NCBI RefSeq assembly: GCF_000026365.1
Contig: NC_012991.1
Location: forward strand, 558,001-622,000
Reading direction: 5' to 3'
Length of the DNA stretch: 64,000 bases
DNA from: Zygosaccharomyces rouxii
Lineage: Eukaryota; Ascomycota; Saccharomycetes; Saccharomycetales; Saccharomycetaceae
Shown: positions 19,628 to 29,400 of the stretch, piece after piece
How positions within the stretch are numbered: position 1 is the first letter of the stretch
How the letters are laid out: each line of letters opens with the position of its first letter
Program-made: the position numbers and the translations under genes
The notes under the pieces: generated by a model
Databases searched by the model: none
What the model saw: the letters and a program-made list of their open reading frames with translations, nothing else
What the model was told of the DNA's origin: nothing

Positions 19628-20401
19628 ATGTCTGAGGATCAGCAAAGACGTGGTTCATACGTTCCTATCGAATTCACACCTGAAATCACTGAGCAGTGTT
19701 TGAAACAAGTGGAATTCTACTTTTCAGAGTTCAACTTCCCATATGATAAGTTCTTACGTATCACTACTGAGAAGAATGACGGTTGGGTGCCAATTGGAAC
19801 AATTGCTACATTTAACAGAATGAAGAAATTCAGACCTGTGGAGAAAGTTGTCGAAGCTTTGCGTACTTCTAAGATTTTACAAGTTTCTGAGGACGGTGAA
19901 AATGTGAAAAGAATCGAACCGCTCGACTTGGAAGGTACTAAGAACGCACGTCACGAACGTAATAAGAGGACTTTGGCCGTTATGAACTTCCCACATGAAA
20001 ATGTGGATGATATGACTGAATTGCAAGAAAAATTGGAAGGATTTTTCAATGGTTTGGCACAAATTAACCAAGTGCGTCTAAGAAGAGACCACGGCAGAAA
20101 ATTCAACGGTACTGCAATCGTCGAATTCAACAGTCTGGAAGAGAGTGAGAAGTTCTTGAAAACCTATTCTGGTGAAGACGCAGAAAACTTATCATTCGAG
20201 GGTCGTAAACTAGACGTCTTTTCCAAAAAGCAATTCGATTTACAAAGAGAAGCTACCAGGGGTAAGAACTTTAGTGGATCTGGTCAGAAATCAAGATCCA
20301 TGACCGGCCATAGAAAGAACATGCCAAAGGAAGACACCAAGAAGGAGGAAAAGACAGAAGAGAAGAAAGAAGAAGAGAAAAAGGAAGAGACCAAAAATTA
20401 A
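19628..20401 (+). CDS. LHP1: La protein homologue, binds Pol III transcript 3' ends
   Basis: Lhp1 binds the UUU-OH ends of nascent tRNAs, U6 and other Pol III RNAs, protecting them and helping folding in the nucleus. The 257-residue protein has a La motif at about 14-105 ([35 protein letters not shown]) and an RRM at about 117-200 ([21 protein letters not shown]). A basic then Lys/Glu-rich tail follows ([17 protein letters not shown]). S. cerevisiae Lhp1 is YDL051W with 275 residues. Paired PAC sites in its promoter agree with an RNA-biogenesis role. Confidence 0.96.
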   Translation: MSEDQQRRGSYVPIEFTPEITEQCLKQVEFYFSEFNFPYDKFLRITTEKNDGWVPIGTIATFNRMKKFRPVEKVVEALRTSKILQVSEDGENVKRIEPLDLEGTKNARHERNKRTLAVMNFPHENVDDMTELQEKLEGFFNGLAQINQVRLRRDHGRKFNGTAIVEFNSLEESEKFLKTYSGEDAENLSFEGRKLDVFSKKQFDLQREATRGKNFSGSGQKSRSMTGHRKNMPKEDTKKEEKTEEKKEEEKKEETKN

Positions 20402-20440
20402 TGTGTTCTATACATACATCTATATATATATATATATATA

Positions 20441-21247
20441 TCACTGACTGGCTAATCTGAGTCTTTCATCAGCATTAATTTTTCTTGGCGTCAACGATAG
20501 CCTTTGACTGGGATGGTACCAACCTCCGTTTTCGGACGGCTGCGGTGCAATTGCTGCCTCGTTCCATTTACTGGGCAATCCATACGACCAACCGGGAGTA
20601 ACCGTAGTCAATTGTTCACCCCTTCTTTTATTATCTTTAAAATAAGTAAAAGAACTCGTTGGATATACCATGCTCCATGTTTTTTTTGTCACTTTTGTTG
20701 CTGGTTGTGTTTGCATTGGTGCGAATCTTGCCAGTCCAGTCTGCATACCGTATGGGACTGAAAAACTCATTGAATTCATGTTGGCTAAGATATTCGGCGT
20801 AAGCATAATCTCACGCGAGGGCGTCATTGTATCTGTAGCAAGTTGTGGAGTTCTACCGCCAACCATACCTGTCAATTGAAATCTGGGTGAATATTGAATT
20901 ACATGCCCTTCTTCGGTCAACGCCAATACTTGAATATAATACCAACCATTAGCGCCGACGTTGTTTCTTAGCGGGAAACTGAATTTTTGATTTTCCACTT
21001 GCTTTGCATCAGCTTTACCGACGGTTTCGAACGCTTCAATATTAAGATTAGGCCCTGATACTAATGTGAAAATGTACTCTAGAATTTCTTGCTTTTTCGG
21101 ACCTGGTGAATCCGAAACTGACCATTCCACAGTAATCATACTAGTTCCTGATGAAAGGTCGTATTTGGTACCAAATTTTGGTGAATCAACGTTAACTTGT
21201 CCCAGTACATGGCTAACAAGCAAAAATAGTGGCAGCAGGAGACGCAT
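20441..21247 (-). CDS. KNH1: Knh1/Kre9-family protein for cell-wall beta-1,6-glucan
   Basis: Kre9 and Knh1 are secreted O-mannosylated proteins needed for beta-1,6-glucan assembly. The true ATG is at 21247 (MRLLLPLFLLV); the frame upstream begins with TTG only. This gives 268 residues, the length I recall for S. cerevisiae Knh1. Residues 1-17 form a signal peptide ending near VLGQ. The body contains TVEWSVSD, FPLRNNVGANGWYYIQV and a C-terminal KTWSMVYPTSSFTYF block shared by the family. As a non-WGD locus it stands for YDL049C; whether the genome has a separate KRE9 cannot be seen. It is tail-to-tail with LHP1, 39 bp apart. Confidence 0.92.
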   Translation of the reverse strand: MRLLLPLFLLVSHVLGQVNVDSPKFGTKYDLSSGTSMITVEWSVSDSPGPKKQEILEYIFTLVSGPNLNIEAFETVGKADAKQVENQKFSFPLRNNVGANGWYYIQVLALTEEGHVIQYSPRFQLTGMVGGRTPQLATDTMTPSREIMLTPNILANMNSMSFSVPYGMQTGLARFAPMQTQPATKVTKKTWSMVYPTSSFTYFKDNKRRGEQLTTVTPGWSYGLPSKWNEAAIAPQPSENGGWYHPSQRLSLTPRKINADERLRLASQ

Positions 21248-21783
21248 AGAGATGTGGAATATGGAGGACAAGGATTAGGGCAAAAAGACTGGCAAGAAGG
21301 TTTTCCAGAACAGTACCATGGTACCTTCTTATACCTTTCCAGCGGTTTCTCCCTGCATGTTTCTCTATTATTTTTATTTTTTTATTTTTTTAATTTTTTT
21401 TTCGGTAATTACTGACGCTAAGTCTGACGCTGACGCCGACACTGACACTGGCACTGACACCCGAAAGAGAAACTCCGAGTTCCATCAATGATTTGAACGG
21501 TTTGAATACTGTTGAAACTGCAAAGCTTCAATTTGAGAAAATTGTGGATGCTCTAAAACTGTTACCGATAATCGCACGTGTAAATGGATATCAAGATAAG
21601 GTGTTTTTTTTTTCTTCTTCCAGCCAAGAAAATGTTGAATTTTTTTTTTTCTTCTTCAGCGATGCCCCTTCTCATCGTCGACGCATAAAAACCATTAAAA
21701 AATCGGATTTCAAAGGATACTCTTTCCCACCTCATCTAGACTCCATTCACCAGAATCGCAACTGGAGCTGCTCTTGATCGGTT
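21248..21783. other. Divergent promoter KNH1 / FAD2 with hexamer repeats
   Basis: The 536 bp between the two ATGs contain a T-rich block (21365-21402), then an imperfect hexanucleotide array of CTGACR units at 21411-21460, then two T-rich blocks at 21604-21619 and 21640-21657 before FAD2. No further gene is supported. Confidence 0.55.
21411..21460. repeat. Imperfect CTGACR hexamer array
   Basis: Units read CTGACGCTGACGCCGACACTGA and similar, about eight in ~50 bp. This is an unusually GC-rich patch inside an AT-rich divergent promoter. Confidence 0.65.
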
Positions 21784-23031
21784 ATGACTGTAAATAGGAC
21801 GACCGGTGTGTCCGCAACACAGACCACAGAGGACAAATACGCTGTTGACACTTATGGTCATGTTTTCAAAGTCCCCAACTTTACCATTAAGGATATTTTA
21901 AAAGTAATCCCTGCCGAATGTTACGAAAGGTCACTTTTACGTGGTCTTGGCTATATCGCTAGAGATATCGCATGTCTCGCCTCGATCGGATACGCTGCAC
22001 ACAAAGTGCTTTACCCCATGCTGTTTGATTCAGCATCAGACCAATGGTACATGCAATTGGCCAAATTTTCATTTTGGCTAACTTACACTTATATCCAAGG
22101 TTTGTTCTGTACCGGATTGTGGGTTCTAGCCCATGAATGTGGTCACCAAGCATTCTCAGATTACGGTACTGTTAACGATTTTGTCGGCTGGTGTCTACAC
22201 TCATATCTGTTGGTTCCATACTTCTCATGGAAATATTCTCACTCTAAGCACCATAAGGCTACTAATCATATGACAAGAGACATGGTGTTTGTGCCACCCG
22301 ACGCTGCTAAATTCAAGGAGCAGCGTGGTATAATTGGGGAACTTGCTCACCATTCCGAAGATTCGCCATTGAGAACGCTTTATGAATTGATTTTACAGCA
22401 AGCAGGTGGCTGGTGGACCTACCTATTGGTGAACGTTACCGGTCAAGAGTATCCAGGTGTAGCCAAGTGGAAGTGGAACCACTTTTACCCATTTACGCCG
22501 CTTTTTGAGCGCAGAGACGCACTCTACGTGTTCTTAAGTGACGTAGGAATCTTCACAATGGGTCTGATCTTAAAAATTTGGTATGACAAGTTCGGCGGTT
22601 GGTCGCTATTTATCAACTGGTTTGTACCATACCTATGGTGCAACCATTGGCTTGTATTCATTACCTATTTGCAGCACACTGACCCAACTCTGCCACATTA
22701 CGATTCTGAAGAATGGACCTTCGCAAAGGGTGCGGCAGCAACAGTCGACCGTCAATTTGGGTTTGTCGGTAAGCACATTTTCCACGATATCATCGAAACC
22801 CATGTTTCACACCATTTCTGTTCAAGAATTCCATTTTATAGAGCAAGAGAAGCAACTGAACACATCAGAAGCGTCATGGGAGACTCTTACAGATCAAGCG
22901 ATGAAAACATGTGGGTTTCACTTTGGAAGTCTGCTCGTGCCTGTCAATGGGTCGAAGGTTCTAACGGTGTCTTGATGTTTAGAAACGTCAACGAGGTCGG
23001 AGTTGGTGCAGACGACAAGAAAAAGCTATAA
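21784..23031 (+). CDS. FAD2: Delta-12 (oleate) fatty-acid desaturase
   Basis: This enzyme introduces a second double bond into oleoyl chains to make linoleate, in the ER. The 415-residue protein has the three histidine boxes of acyl-lipid desaturases: HECGH (117-121), HSKHH (153-157) and HVSHH (340-344). It has paired membrane spans between them and a family-typical WNHFYPFTPLF stretch. S. cerevisiae has no FAD2 and no gene at this spot between KNH1 and STP4; Lachancea, Kluyveromyces, Torulaspora and Zygosaccharomyces species do make linoleate. A delta-15 activity cannot be excluded from the sequence, but the box spacing suits delta-12. The gene appears intact. Confidence 0.93.
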   Translation: MTVNRTTGVSATQTTEDKYAVDTYGHVFKVPNFTIKDILKVIPAECYERSLLRGLGYIARDIACLASIGYAAHKVLYPMLFDSASDQWYMQLAKFSFWLTYTYIQGLFCTGLWVLAHECGHQAFSDYGTVNDFVGWCLHSYLLVPYFSWKYSHSKHHKATNHMTRDMVFVPPDAAKFKEQRGIIGELAHHSEDSPLRTLYELILQQAGGWWTYLLVNVTGQEYPGVAKWKWNHFYPFTPLFERRDALYVFLSDVGIFTMGLILKIWYDKFGGWSLFINWFVPYLWCNHWLVFITYLQHTDPTLPHYDSEEWTFAKGAAATVDRQFGFVGKHIFHDIIETHVSHHFCSRIPFYRAREATEHIRSVMGDSYRSSDENMWVSLWKSARACQWVEGSNGVLMFRNVNEVGVGADDKKKL

Positions 23032-23224
23032 TATAATTCGAAGAATGTAATGTCAATTGTACATAGAGAAAACATCATAACAGAAGTAATAATATATATT
23101 AATATTTAATATTTATCGAATCGTATGCAGAAGATGATTTTACAAGTGCTCATAACCATGTAAAAAGTCATTTATAGTTTTTTTTTTCCGTTCTTTTTTT
23201 CTTTTTGTTTAGTTTCTTTACCCT

Positions 23225-24256
23225 TTAATGATATAAATAACCGCAGGTTTTACCGATATGTTCATTTAACCAGAGGTCGACATTGGCAAATCTCAACCCG
23301 CAATGCTTGCATCTGCCAGGAACAACAGATCTATCCCTTTTCTTCGTCCCTGGCGGATATTCAAAATGTAAAGCTTTTAGATGATTTTTAAAAGTGTCAC
23401 AACGGCTGAAAACTCCGGTCTGATGACAGTTTGAAGTTTCGAAATTCAGTGGTTTTGATTTATATGGATAAATTTCCATATCTAGTTGGATTAATGATGA
23501 GTTGAATGGGCATTTAAAAGTCCCCTTAATTTGATGCAGTGATCGTAATTGGTCACGCTCATCTAGACGATGGTGTTGGATCGTGCCATTTTCGACCGAA
23601 CTTGAACTGTCGCTTGACATAAAAGACGATGAATTCGAGTGCGAATTAATTTGCACGATTTCATCCTTCCAATGACGCTTCTTATGACGAATCAGATCGT
23701 TATTACGGGCAAATCCTCTTTGACAAATCGGACATTTGTGGGGTCTATTTTCAGGCGTTAAATGTGTAGACTTGTGCGTTGACAGATTGGCGTAAAGGTT
23801 GTGACAAATTGGACATTCCTTCTTCTTGCGTGGTTTATGGATTTTAGCAGAACCACTTCGAATCTGAGACCCTTGAAAAACTGGGGAGAGAGATGTTTCT
23901 AGTGACGAGGCCGTTGTGGGTGAAAGGGAGCCACTGGAGCCGGGTGAAAGAGCAGGCGTTGTGGTTGAAGTGCCTGTTCCTGAACCGGAACCTGAACCGG
24001 AACTTGTTCCCGTTGTAGATGTGTTACTAGGAGCTCGCTGAGTAACAATACGTGGCACCGTTGAAAGTTGATAAGAGAGAACTGATGGATCTTGGGGGTA
24101 TTGATTTTCAGCAGCTCTAATTAAGGAATCGAAGGATGAAATTGGTGGCAGAGTCACATGCTGGTTACTGTTATTTGTCGAAGAAGCACCAGCAACCATA
24201 CCATCTGATCTATCCTGTACAGCTGTCATAGTAGACATGAGTGGGTATGTGTGCAT
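23225..24256 (-). CDS. STP4: Stp3/Stp4-type C2H2 zinc-finger transcription factor
   Basis: The 343-residue protein has a Ser/Thr/Gly-rich N-terminal half and a C-terminal zinc-finger region. One finger begins CPICHNLYANLSTH, a second is CPICQRGFARNNDLIRHKKRH, and a third divergent pair ends CKHCGLRFANVDLWLNEH. It matches the S. cerevisiae ohnologues STP4 (YDL048C) and STP3 (YLR375W), which are poorly characterised relatives of Stp1/Stp2. This single gene is their pre-duplication equivalent. The start could be 24256 or the in-frame ATG at 24238. Its leader is a GT/CA-rich repeat. Confidence 0.9.
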   Translation of the reverse strand: MHTYPLMSTMTAVQDRSDGMVAGASSTNNSNQHVTLPPISSFDSLIRAAENQYPQDPSVLSYQLSTVPRIVTQRAPSNTSTTGTSSGSGSGSGTGTSTTTPALSPGSSGSLSPTTASSLETSLSPVFQGSQIRSGSAKIHKPRKKKECPICHNLYANLSTHKSTHLTPENRPHKCPICQRGFARNNDLIRHKKRHWKDEIVQINSHSNSSSFMSSDSSSSVENGTIQHHRLDERDQLRSLHQIKGTFKCPFNSSLIQLDMEIYPYKSKPLNFETSNCHQTGVFSRCDTFKNHLKALHFEYPPGTKKRDRSVVPGRCKHCGLRFANVDLWLNEHIGKTCGYLYH

Positions 24257-24298
24257 GTGCGTGTGTGTGTGTATGAGTATGAGTGTGTGTGTGTATGT
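24241..24298. repeat. GT-rich simple repeat in the STP4 leader
   Basis: Runs of GTGTGTGTGT interrupted by ATGA units span the presumed 5'UTR and the first codons of the STP4-like gene. Upstream ATGs on the coding strand are scarce because the repeat reads CACACA there. Confidence 0.7.
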
Positions 24299-25126
24299 GA
24301 AAGAGTGTAACCGTACACCCTATATATTCACTGGCTGATAGCCGGCCTGGTTGCGTATAGTATGCTTTCCGTTTTATATAAAATTTGTTCGGTTTATAGA
24401 TTGACTAAGCGCTCGTCAGCGGAAGGCGTTTGTTGCGCTGCGCCGATTGAAGTAACAGCCGTTTGCACGCTTTTAAGAAATTTTCGGATTGTTGCGATCA
24501 GCCGCTGATCGAGTGGCTGATCGCTGGATCGAGCGCATTCACCGCAAGGCTAAAGAGACTCGCATAGTAACAAGTACACCCTATTCTATTCTATTCTGAT
24601 CTACTATACTCTACTCTGCCGTGTTACTCGCTCTACATCTTCTCTTCTCCTCTCTACTCCTCAGTACTGTGCAAATGCGATCTCCTTGCTGCTTACTACG
24701 TAATATTGGAGTTTTCTTGCTCACCTGTCCTCCTCGGCGGCTCCCCTTGCCAAGCTGTCGGTTGTTACTCTAGAGACACGGCTGTGCGGCCCCTCGAAAA
24801 AAATAGCGCAAGCCGCATCTAGAAAAAAGCTGCTTGGCTTGCGATGTTTCTCGAGCAAGGTAAATAGGGACTCGATTCCTCTCGTTCAGCCGGTTCCGAG
24901 CTAGAGCCGAGAACGGGTTTTAGCGTCCCACGGGCGTGGAACGGCCGTCCCGACGTTCCACGGCGCCCGCGGCCTGCGGCCGTACAGGGTGCTTGAGCAT
25001 AATATGCATAATAATATGAATAATAATAATAATAATAATAATAACGTTAGTAACACTTGTATATGCTATACATCTTTATGCATGTAACGCATGTATACGT
25101 AATACGTAAAGGGTTCCTCTTGTCGT
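24257..25126. other. Long structured region upstream of STP4
   Basis: These 870 bp lie between STP4 (upstream side) and the end of ELO3. They hold a perfect 10-bp inverted repeat GCGATCAGCC...GGCTGATCGC (24494-24503 and 24515-24524), CTATT/CTACT runs near 24580-24660, and a strikingly GC-rich block at about 24895-24988 with several GGCCG palindromes. An (AAT)n run follows at about 25011-25043. No gene is supported. Confidence 0.6.
24494..24524. repeat. Perfect 10-bp inverted repeat, 11-bp spacer
   Basis: GCGATCAGCC at 24494-24503 is the exact reverse complement of GGCTGATCGC at 24515-24524, and the spacer contains another GCTGATCGA. Repeated CTGATCG cores suggest a clustered binding site for a dimeric factor. 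Confidence 0.7.
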
Positions 25127-26134
25127 TCAGTTCTCCTTTCTTGAGGCGTTGGCCTTCTTCTTTTCTGCCTTGTCCTTCTTAACCTTGTAAGATTGGATGT
25201 AGAAAGAAATGAACAGAACCAAGTATGAAGTCAAAATCAAATAACCGTATGCAGCCGCAGCTTGGGTACCATGACAGGTACCCCAGTGTGGTAGAGTATT
25301 CTTGAAGAATTTCTCGGCATAAAAGGTGTAGGTTGCAAAATAGACAAAACCAACATCAATAACAAATTGAATAATTTGGAACTTGGTAACCCATTGTTTC
25401 CAGGTGACACGGATACCTTGGGATGACAAGAAGTAATACCAATACATCAACACATGGACTGCTAGATTTAATGTGATTGGTACCCATTCAATACTTGTTT
25501 GACCAGCCAATTGAGTGAAACACAACAAGGCAGTCGCACTGTGATGGTAGACGTGTAAAAATAACAAGTTCTTACGCTTCAAAATTAGGAAAACGGTATC
25601 CAACAATTCAATGAACTTGGTCAAATAGTTTAGATAGTACAATGTGACCAATTTTGGTGCAAATGCTTCCTCATTACAAATAGCATAGAACAAACCGTGT
25701 TCGTAGATCATTGGGGTTAATTGTTCAGCTAGTAACAATAACAAGACCAATGACATCACTGTTAAAAGCACATTGTGGATTGAGGTCAAAAGGTGCAATT
25801 TCAATGGACGTGCGTTTGTCTTTCTCAAAATCCATTGTCCACTACTGATAACGGTGATATAAAGGGCAATCACTCCCATTGCCTTCCAACCGTTAGCCAT
25901 AAAGGTCTTACCTTCGATGTATCTGAAGTTTTCGGCTGGATAACCGACGACCTTTTCAAAACCTTTGGAGAAAATTGGCCATAATTCTAATCCAAATGGG
26001 TACTGGATACTTGGAACGTGGAATCTAACCCAAGAAGTCTCTTGAACGACGTTTGCAAAAGCATCGCTCGCTAAAAATTGTTCAGCAACATCACCAACTG
26101 CTTGTTCAACAGCAGTCTCAACAACTTCTGCCAT
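25127..26134 (-). CDS. ELO3: Very-long-chain fatty-acid elongase (Elo3/Sur4)
   Basis: Elo3 catalyses the condensation step that extends acyl-CoA up to C26 for sphingolipids, in the ER membrane. The 335-residue protein has the HXXHH box HVYHH, the conserved [26 protein letters not shown] and [20 protein letters not shown], about seven membrane spans, and a Lys-rich tail. It resembles S. cerevisiae Elo3/Sur4 (YLR372W, e.g. [13 protein letters not shown]) more than Elo2/Fen1. The ATG at 26134 is the first real start; the frame upstream begins with TTG. The tail lacks a long Ser-rich extension seen in yeast Elo3. Confidence 0.94.
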   Translation of the reverse strand: MAEVVETAVEQAVGDVAEQFLASDAFANVVQETSWVRFHVPSIQYPFGLELWPIFSKGFEKVVGYPAENFRYIEGKTFMANGWKAMGVIALYITVISSGQWILRKTNARPLKLHLLTSIHNVLLTVMSLVLLLLLAEQLTPMIYEHGLFYAICNEEAFAPKLVTLYYLNYLTKFIELLDTVFLILKRKNLLFLHVYHHSATALLCFTQLAGQTSIEWVPITLNLAVHVLMYWYYFLSSQGIRVTWKQWVTKFQIIQFVIDVGFVYFATYTFYAEKFFKNTLPHWGTCHGTQAAAAYGYLILTSYLVLFISFYIQSYKVKKDKAEKKKANASRKEN

Positions 26135-26440
26135 GTTTTCTTCTTTTAACTGTGTATTGGGCAACTCAAGAATGAGATTGAGAAGAATAAAACGACGTGT
26201 AAACTTCAGTTCGTTATATCTCCCTTATAAACCCGAAAATTTTTTTTCAAGCTTTCTCTCAAAGGAATTTACTGTTTCCCTTTCGCGTTAGTGGTCGCGC
26301 GTTATACTGTAAAAGAAAAACAAACATTTTTCAATGTCTGCTTACTTACATGCTAAATGACAATGCTATATTTTATCAGTTTCCCCCCAATATATTTTAA
26401 TTCTATTATTATCTTATTTTATTTATTTTTTTATTTTATT
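26135..26440. other. ELO3 promoter / ROM2 3' flank
   Basis: This AT-rich spacer of about 306 bp ends in a run of TTTTATTT units near 26405-26440, next to the ROM2 stop. No further gene is seen. Confidence 0.45.
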
Positions 26441-29400
26441 CTAACCCCAGAAATCTAATGATGCTACAGTGTCGTAACCTCTTGAATCCTCATAGACATA
26501 TAATATTTCTTGTGAGCTTGTCTGCAGTAAACGAATTTTCTCACCTAGGACTGAGCTCACTAATTCACCGGTATCGATTTTTCTAATTTCAATGAAGTTA
26601 TTGTCAAATGCTAAGATGTAAGGATACCAAATGGCAAATTTTTGCGGTTCACCTTCCCAATGAATGATGTGGGAATCTTTTTTCCTCCAACCTTGATTAT
26701 TAACGAAAAATGCAAATTCAGCGTAACACAATAAAAACATGTTACCAACACGATAAATTGCCATTGGTTTTAATGTATCTCTTAGGGCAAAGTCTAATGA
26801 AGTATCAGCAGGATCCAATAAGGGCTCGTGAGCATTTTGTGAAACACTAACAATTTGGAAACCCTTCTTACAACCAATGCATAGATAATCCTTGAGAAAT
26901 GATATTGATACCGGTTCACTATCAAATACTACTTCTGTAATTTTTTTCTTGAGACTCTTCTTACCACTACTGCCACCACTTCCGCTTTCTGATAGTAAAG
27001 GATGATCATGTTCGAAGAATTTAATTGAATGCGACGAAGAATGTGCAGTGACGATTAACCTTTTACCGGAACAATCACCATCGGAGAAAAAATTAACATG
27101 ATTGACCAATTCTTTACTATGTTTCTTAAAGTAAACGGTTCCGTTACCTTCCATCTTTAATATAGCCATTGGACAACTGTACAATTTTTTATCCACAAGT
27201 ACTAGAATGGACTGAAATTCTTCAAGTACCGTAATTTGATTAATGTTACTCCTTTGAACTAGTTGCACCGGTGTAGAAAAATACGTGGATTTCTTTTCAG
27301 AATCATTACTCCTCTGTCTTCTGATGTTACTCACATATAGACCAGAGTTAGTTGCAATCAAAAGCTTTCTACCACCGTCACACGAAGCAACACTGTTAAT
27401 CTTGTTAGTGTAATCAAAAAATCTATCACTAATTTTGGTGACATTAAACATTTCAGTTTCATTGATAATCCTTTGTTGTTCCTGTTTAATTTTTTCCAAA
27501 AGGGTTTGTAAACCTGCTAGTTGTGCTGCATACAATGTAACCTGATACCTTTGTTTAGCACCATAGTATAAAAAGGTTACCGCATTCTTTGGATTATTCA
27601 TAGCAAAATCTGGTTGGAGAACAGATCCAAAACAATCTGGGCTATGTCCAATAAATTTTCTTAATGAAGGCATATCTTCCCCCGGACATGCGAATAATAA
27701 TGGTAATGGTATCGGTCTTTGGAAAACTTTTTGTTGATGCCATTTGTTAACCGATTTGGCCTTGAGGAATAATAACATGTTATCCAATAGGTAAAATTGA
27801 ATATCACCTACCACAGTCCCATCAGACTTCGTCAATTCCTTTCTTGAAAGTATACCTTCATGCTTAATCTTACGTTTTTCATCGTTTAATCCTAAATTAA
27901 CGTATTCATTTTTGAATAGAATCTTTTGTTTCAATAATTTAACGTCATGCCTATCTTGGGCTACACCACTGGCTCTATCAATTCTTTTCATGAAGTCCTT
28001 TAATGCATCCATGGCTTTATTCAAGTCTTCTAAATCTCTTTTATCATTCTCTTGATCAGATGATTTGATTATTTCTCTAACTAACAACATGTAACGACCT
28101 GGTCTCGAAACACCCTGTGAAAGAAAAGAGTCAATACCATGACGCAATGAAGAACTCATCATATCATCGTCGAATCTTGCAAAATAGGGATTGACTGATC
28201 TTTGAGTTTCAATCAAATATTTCGCATAAGGTCTCGAGGCCACATAGGAAACAAATGGTTCGAAAAATGGGATAAATCGAAGCATAATATCACCAACTCC
28301 CCTAACCACAGGTGATGCTTTTTGTCTATCAGAAATTGCCTCTAAGAATCTCCGATTCACAGAGTACATGTCATTAATATGGGCAAAAACGTGCTTGATG
28401 AAGTTTTTCCTAATGTCAGCTGGAATAATGTTAGTTTCTGCTAATGTCTTCATAAACGTGTCTCTAGTAATTTCTAAGGATTTCACGAAATTTTTCTCTG
28501 TAATGAAAACTTCATAAATTGCTTCTTGCCTCTTGATCTCTCTTTTAGAAAGCTTTTCCACAATTTCCCTAGACACTGAACTTGTCCACGATGGTTTCTC
28601 CTCCTCATCATCATCTAACGCCATTGAAATGTTGCGTTTCAATCCACCATTAGGTTTCAAATTCAATCTTGCCTGTTGTTCAAGTCTACGCGGACATGAG
28701 ATGGAATAACATAATTCATCTCTCGTACATGTTGGCGAATAACATTCAGTCAAAAGTGTAAATACACCATTAACAGAATGCATAGTGGCTGGATCTTGAT
28801 GTTTACTATCTCTACCAGCACGAGCACTGCTACTACCATTGCTACCACCGTAATTCGTTAATGTACTTGTGCTTGCCTGATCATTACCACTACCAATGGA
28901 TGAAGTTGAACCAGAGGTGACAATTGTTGAAGTAGAGGCCATTGGATTAACACCTTGACTTGAAGAGCTCGGAAGCATCATCATTGGATCATGTGCCACC
29001 ATTCCAGTGGTTCCTGTACCAATAACTCTTGAGGAATCGGTAAATTCGTAAACTTCATGAGGTGAATCTCGTAACCTATGCTCATAAACCACATCGTGAA
29101 ATAGTTTTTGAGCATCTAATGATCTCCCCAGTAATAATGCCAAGTTACGATCAGAAGTTCGAATGATGGTACATATGGCATCTACAGCTTGTTGACCTGT
29201 AAATGCGTCTCTGTAGATTAGCCCATCTTTTTTATGAGCGTCAGTTTGAATAGTCGCCTTGAATTTAGTTGCTACTCTTGATAACAATGCTGGATACACT
29301 TGAGGTCTCTTTGTGGAAGCACTCAATAGAGGTCTTGAAGATGGCAAAGACCCACTGCTACGGCGATCCTGTATGAGAGTATTACTCGAAGTAGATGCAA

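Noticed and set aside
26135..26164. N-terminal extension of ELO3
   Set aside because: The extra ten codons begin with TTG, not ATG. The same applies to non-ATG extensions before KNH1, ROM2, MDM30, ERG25-A, STE11, LST7, FBP1 and the zinc-finger gene.
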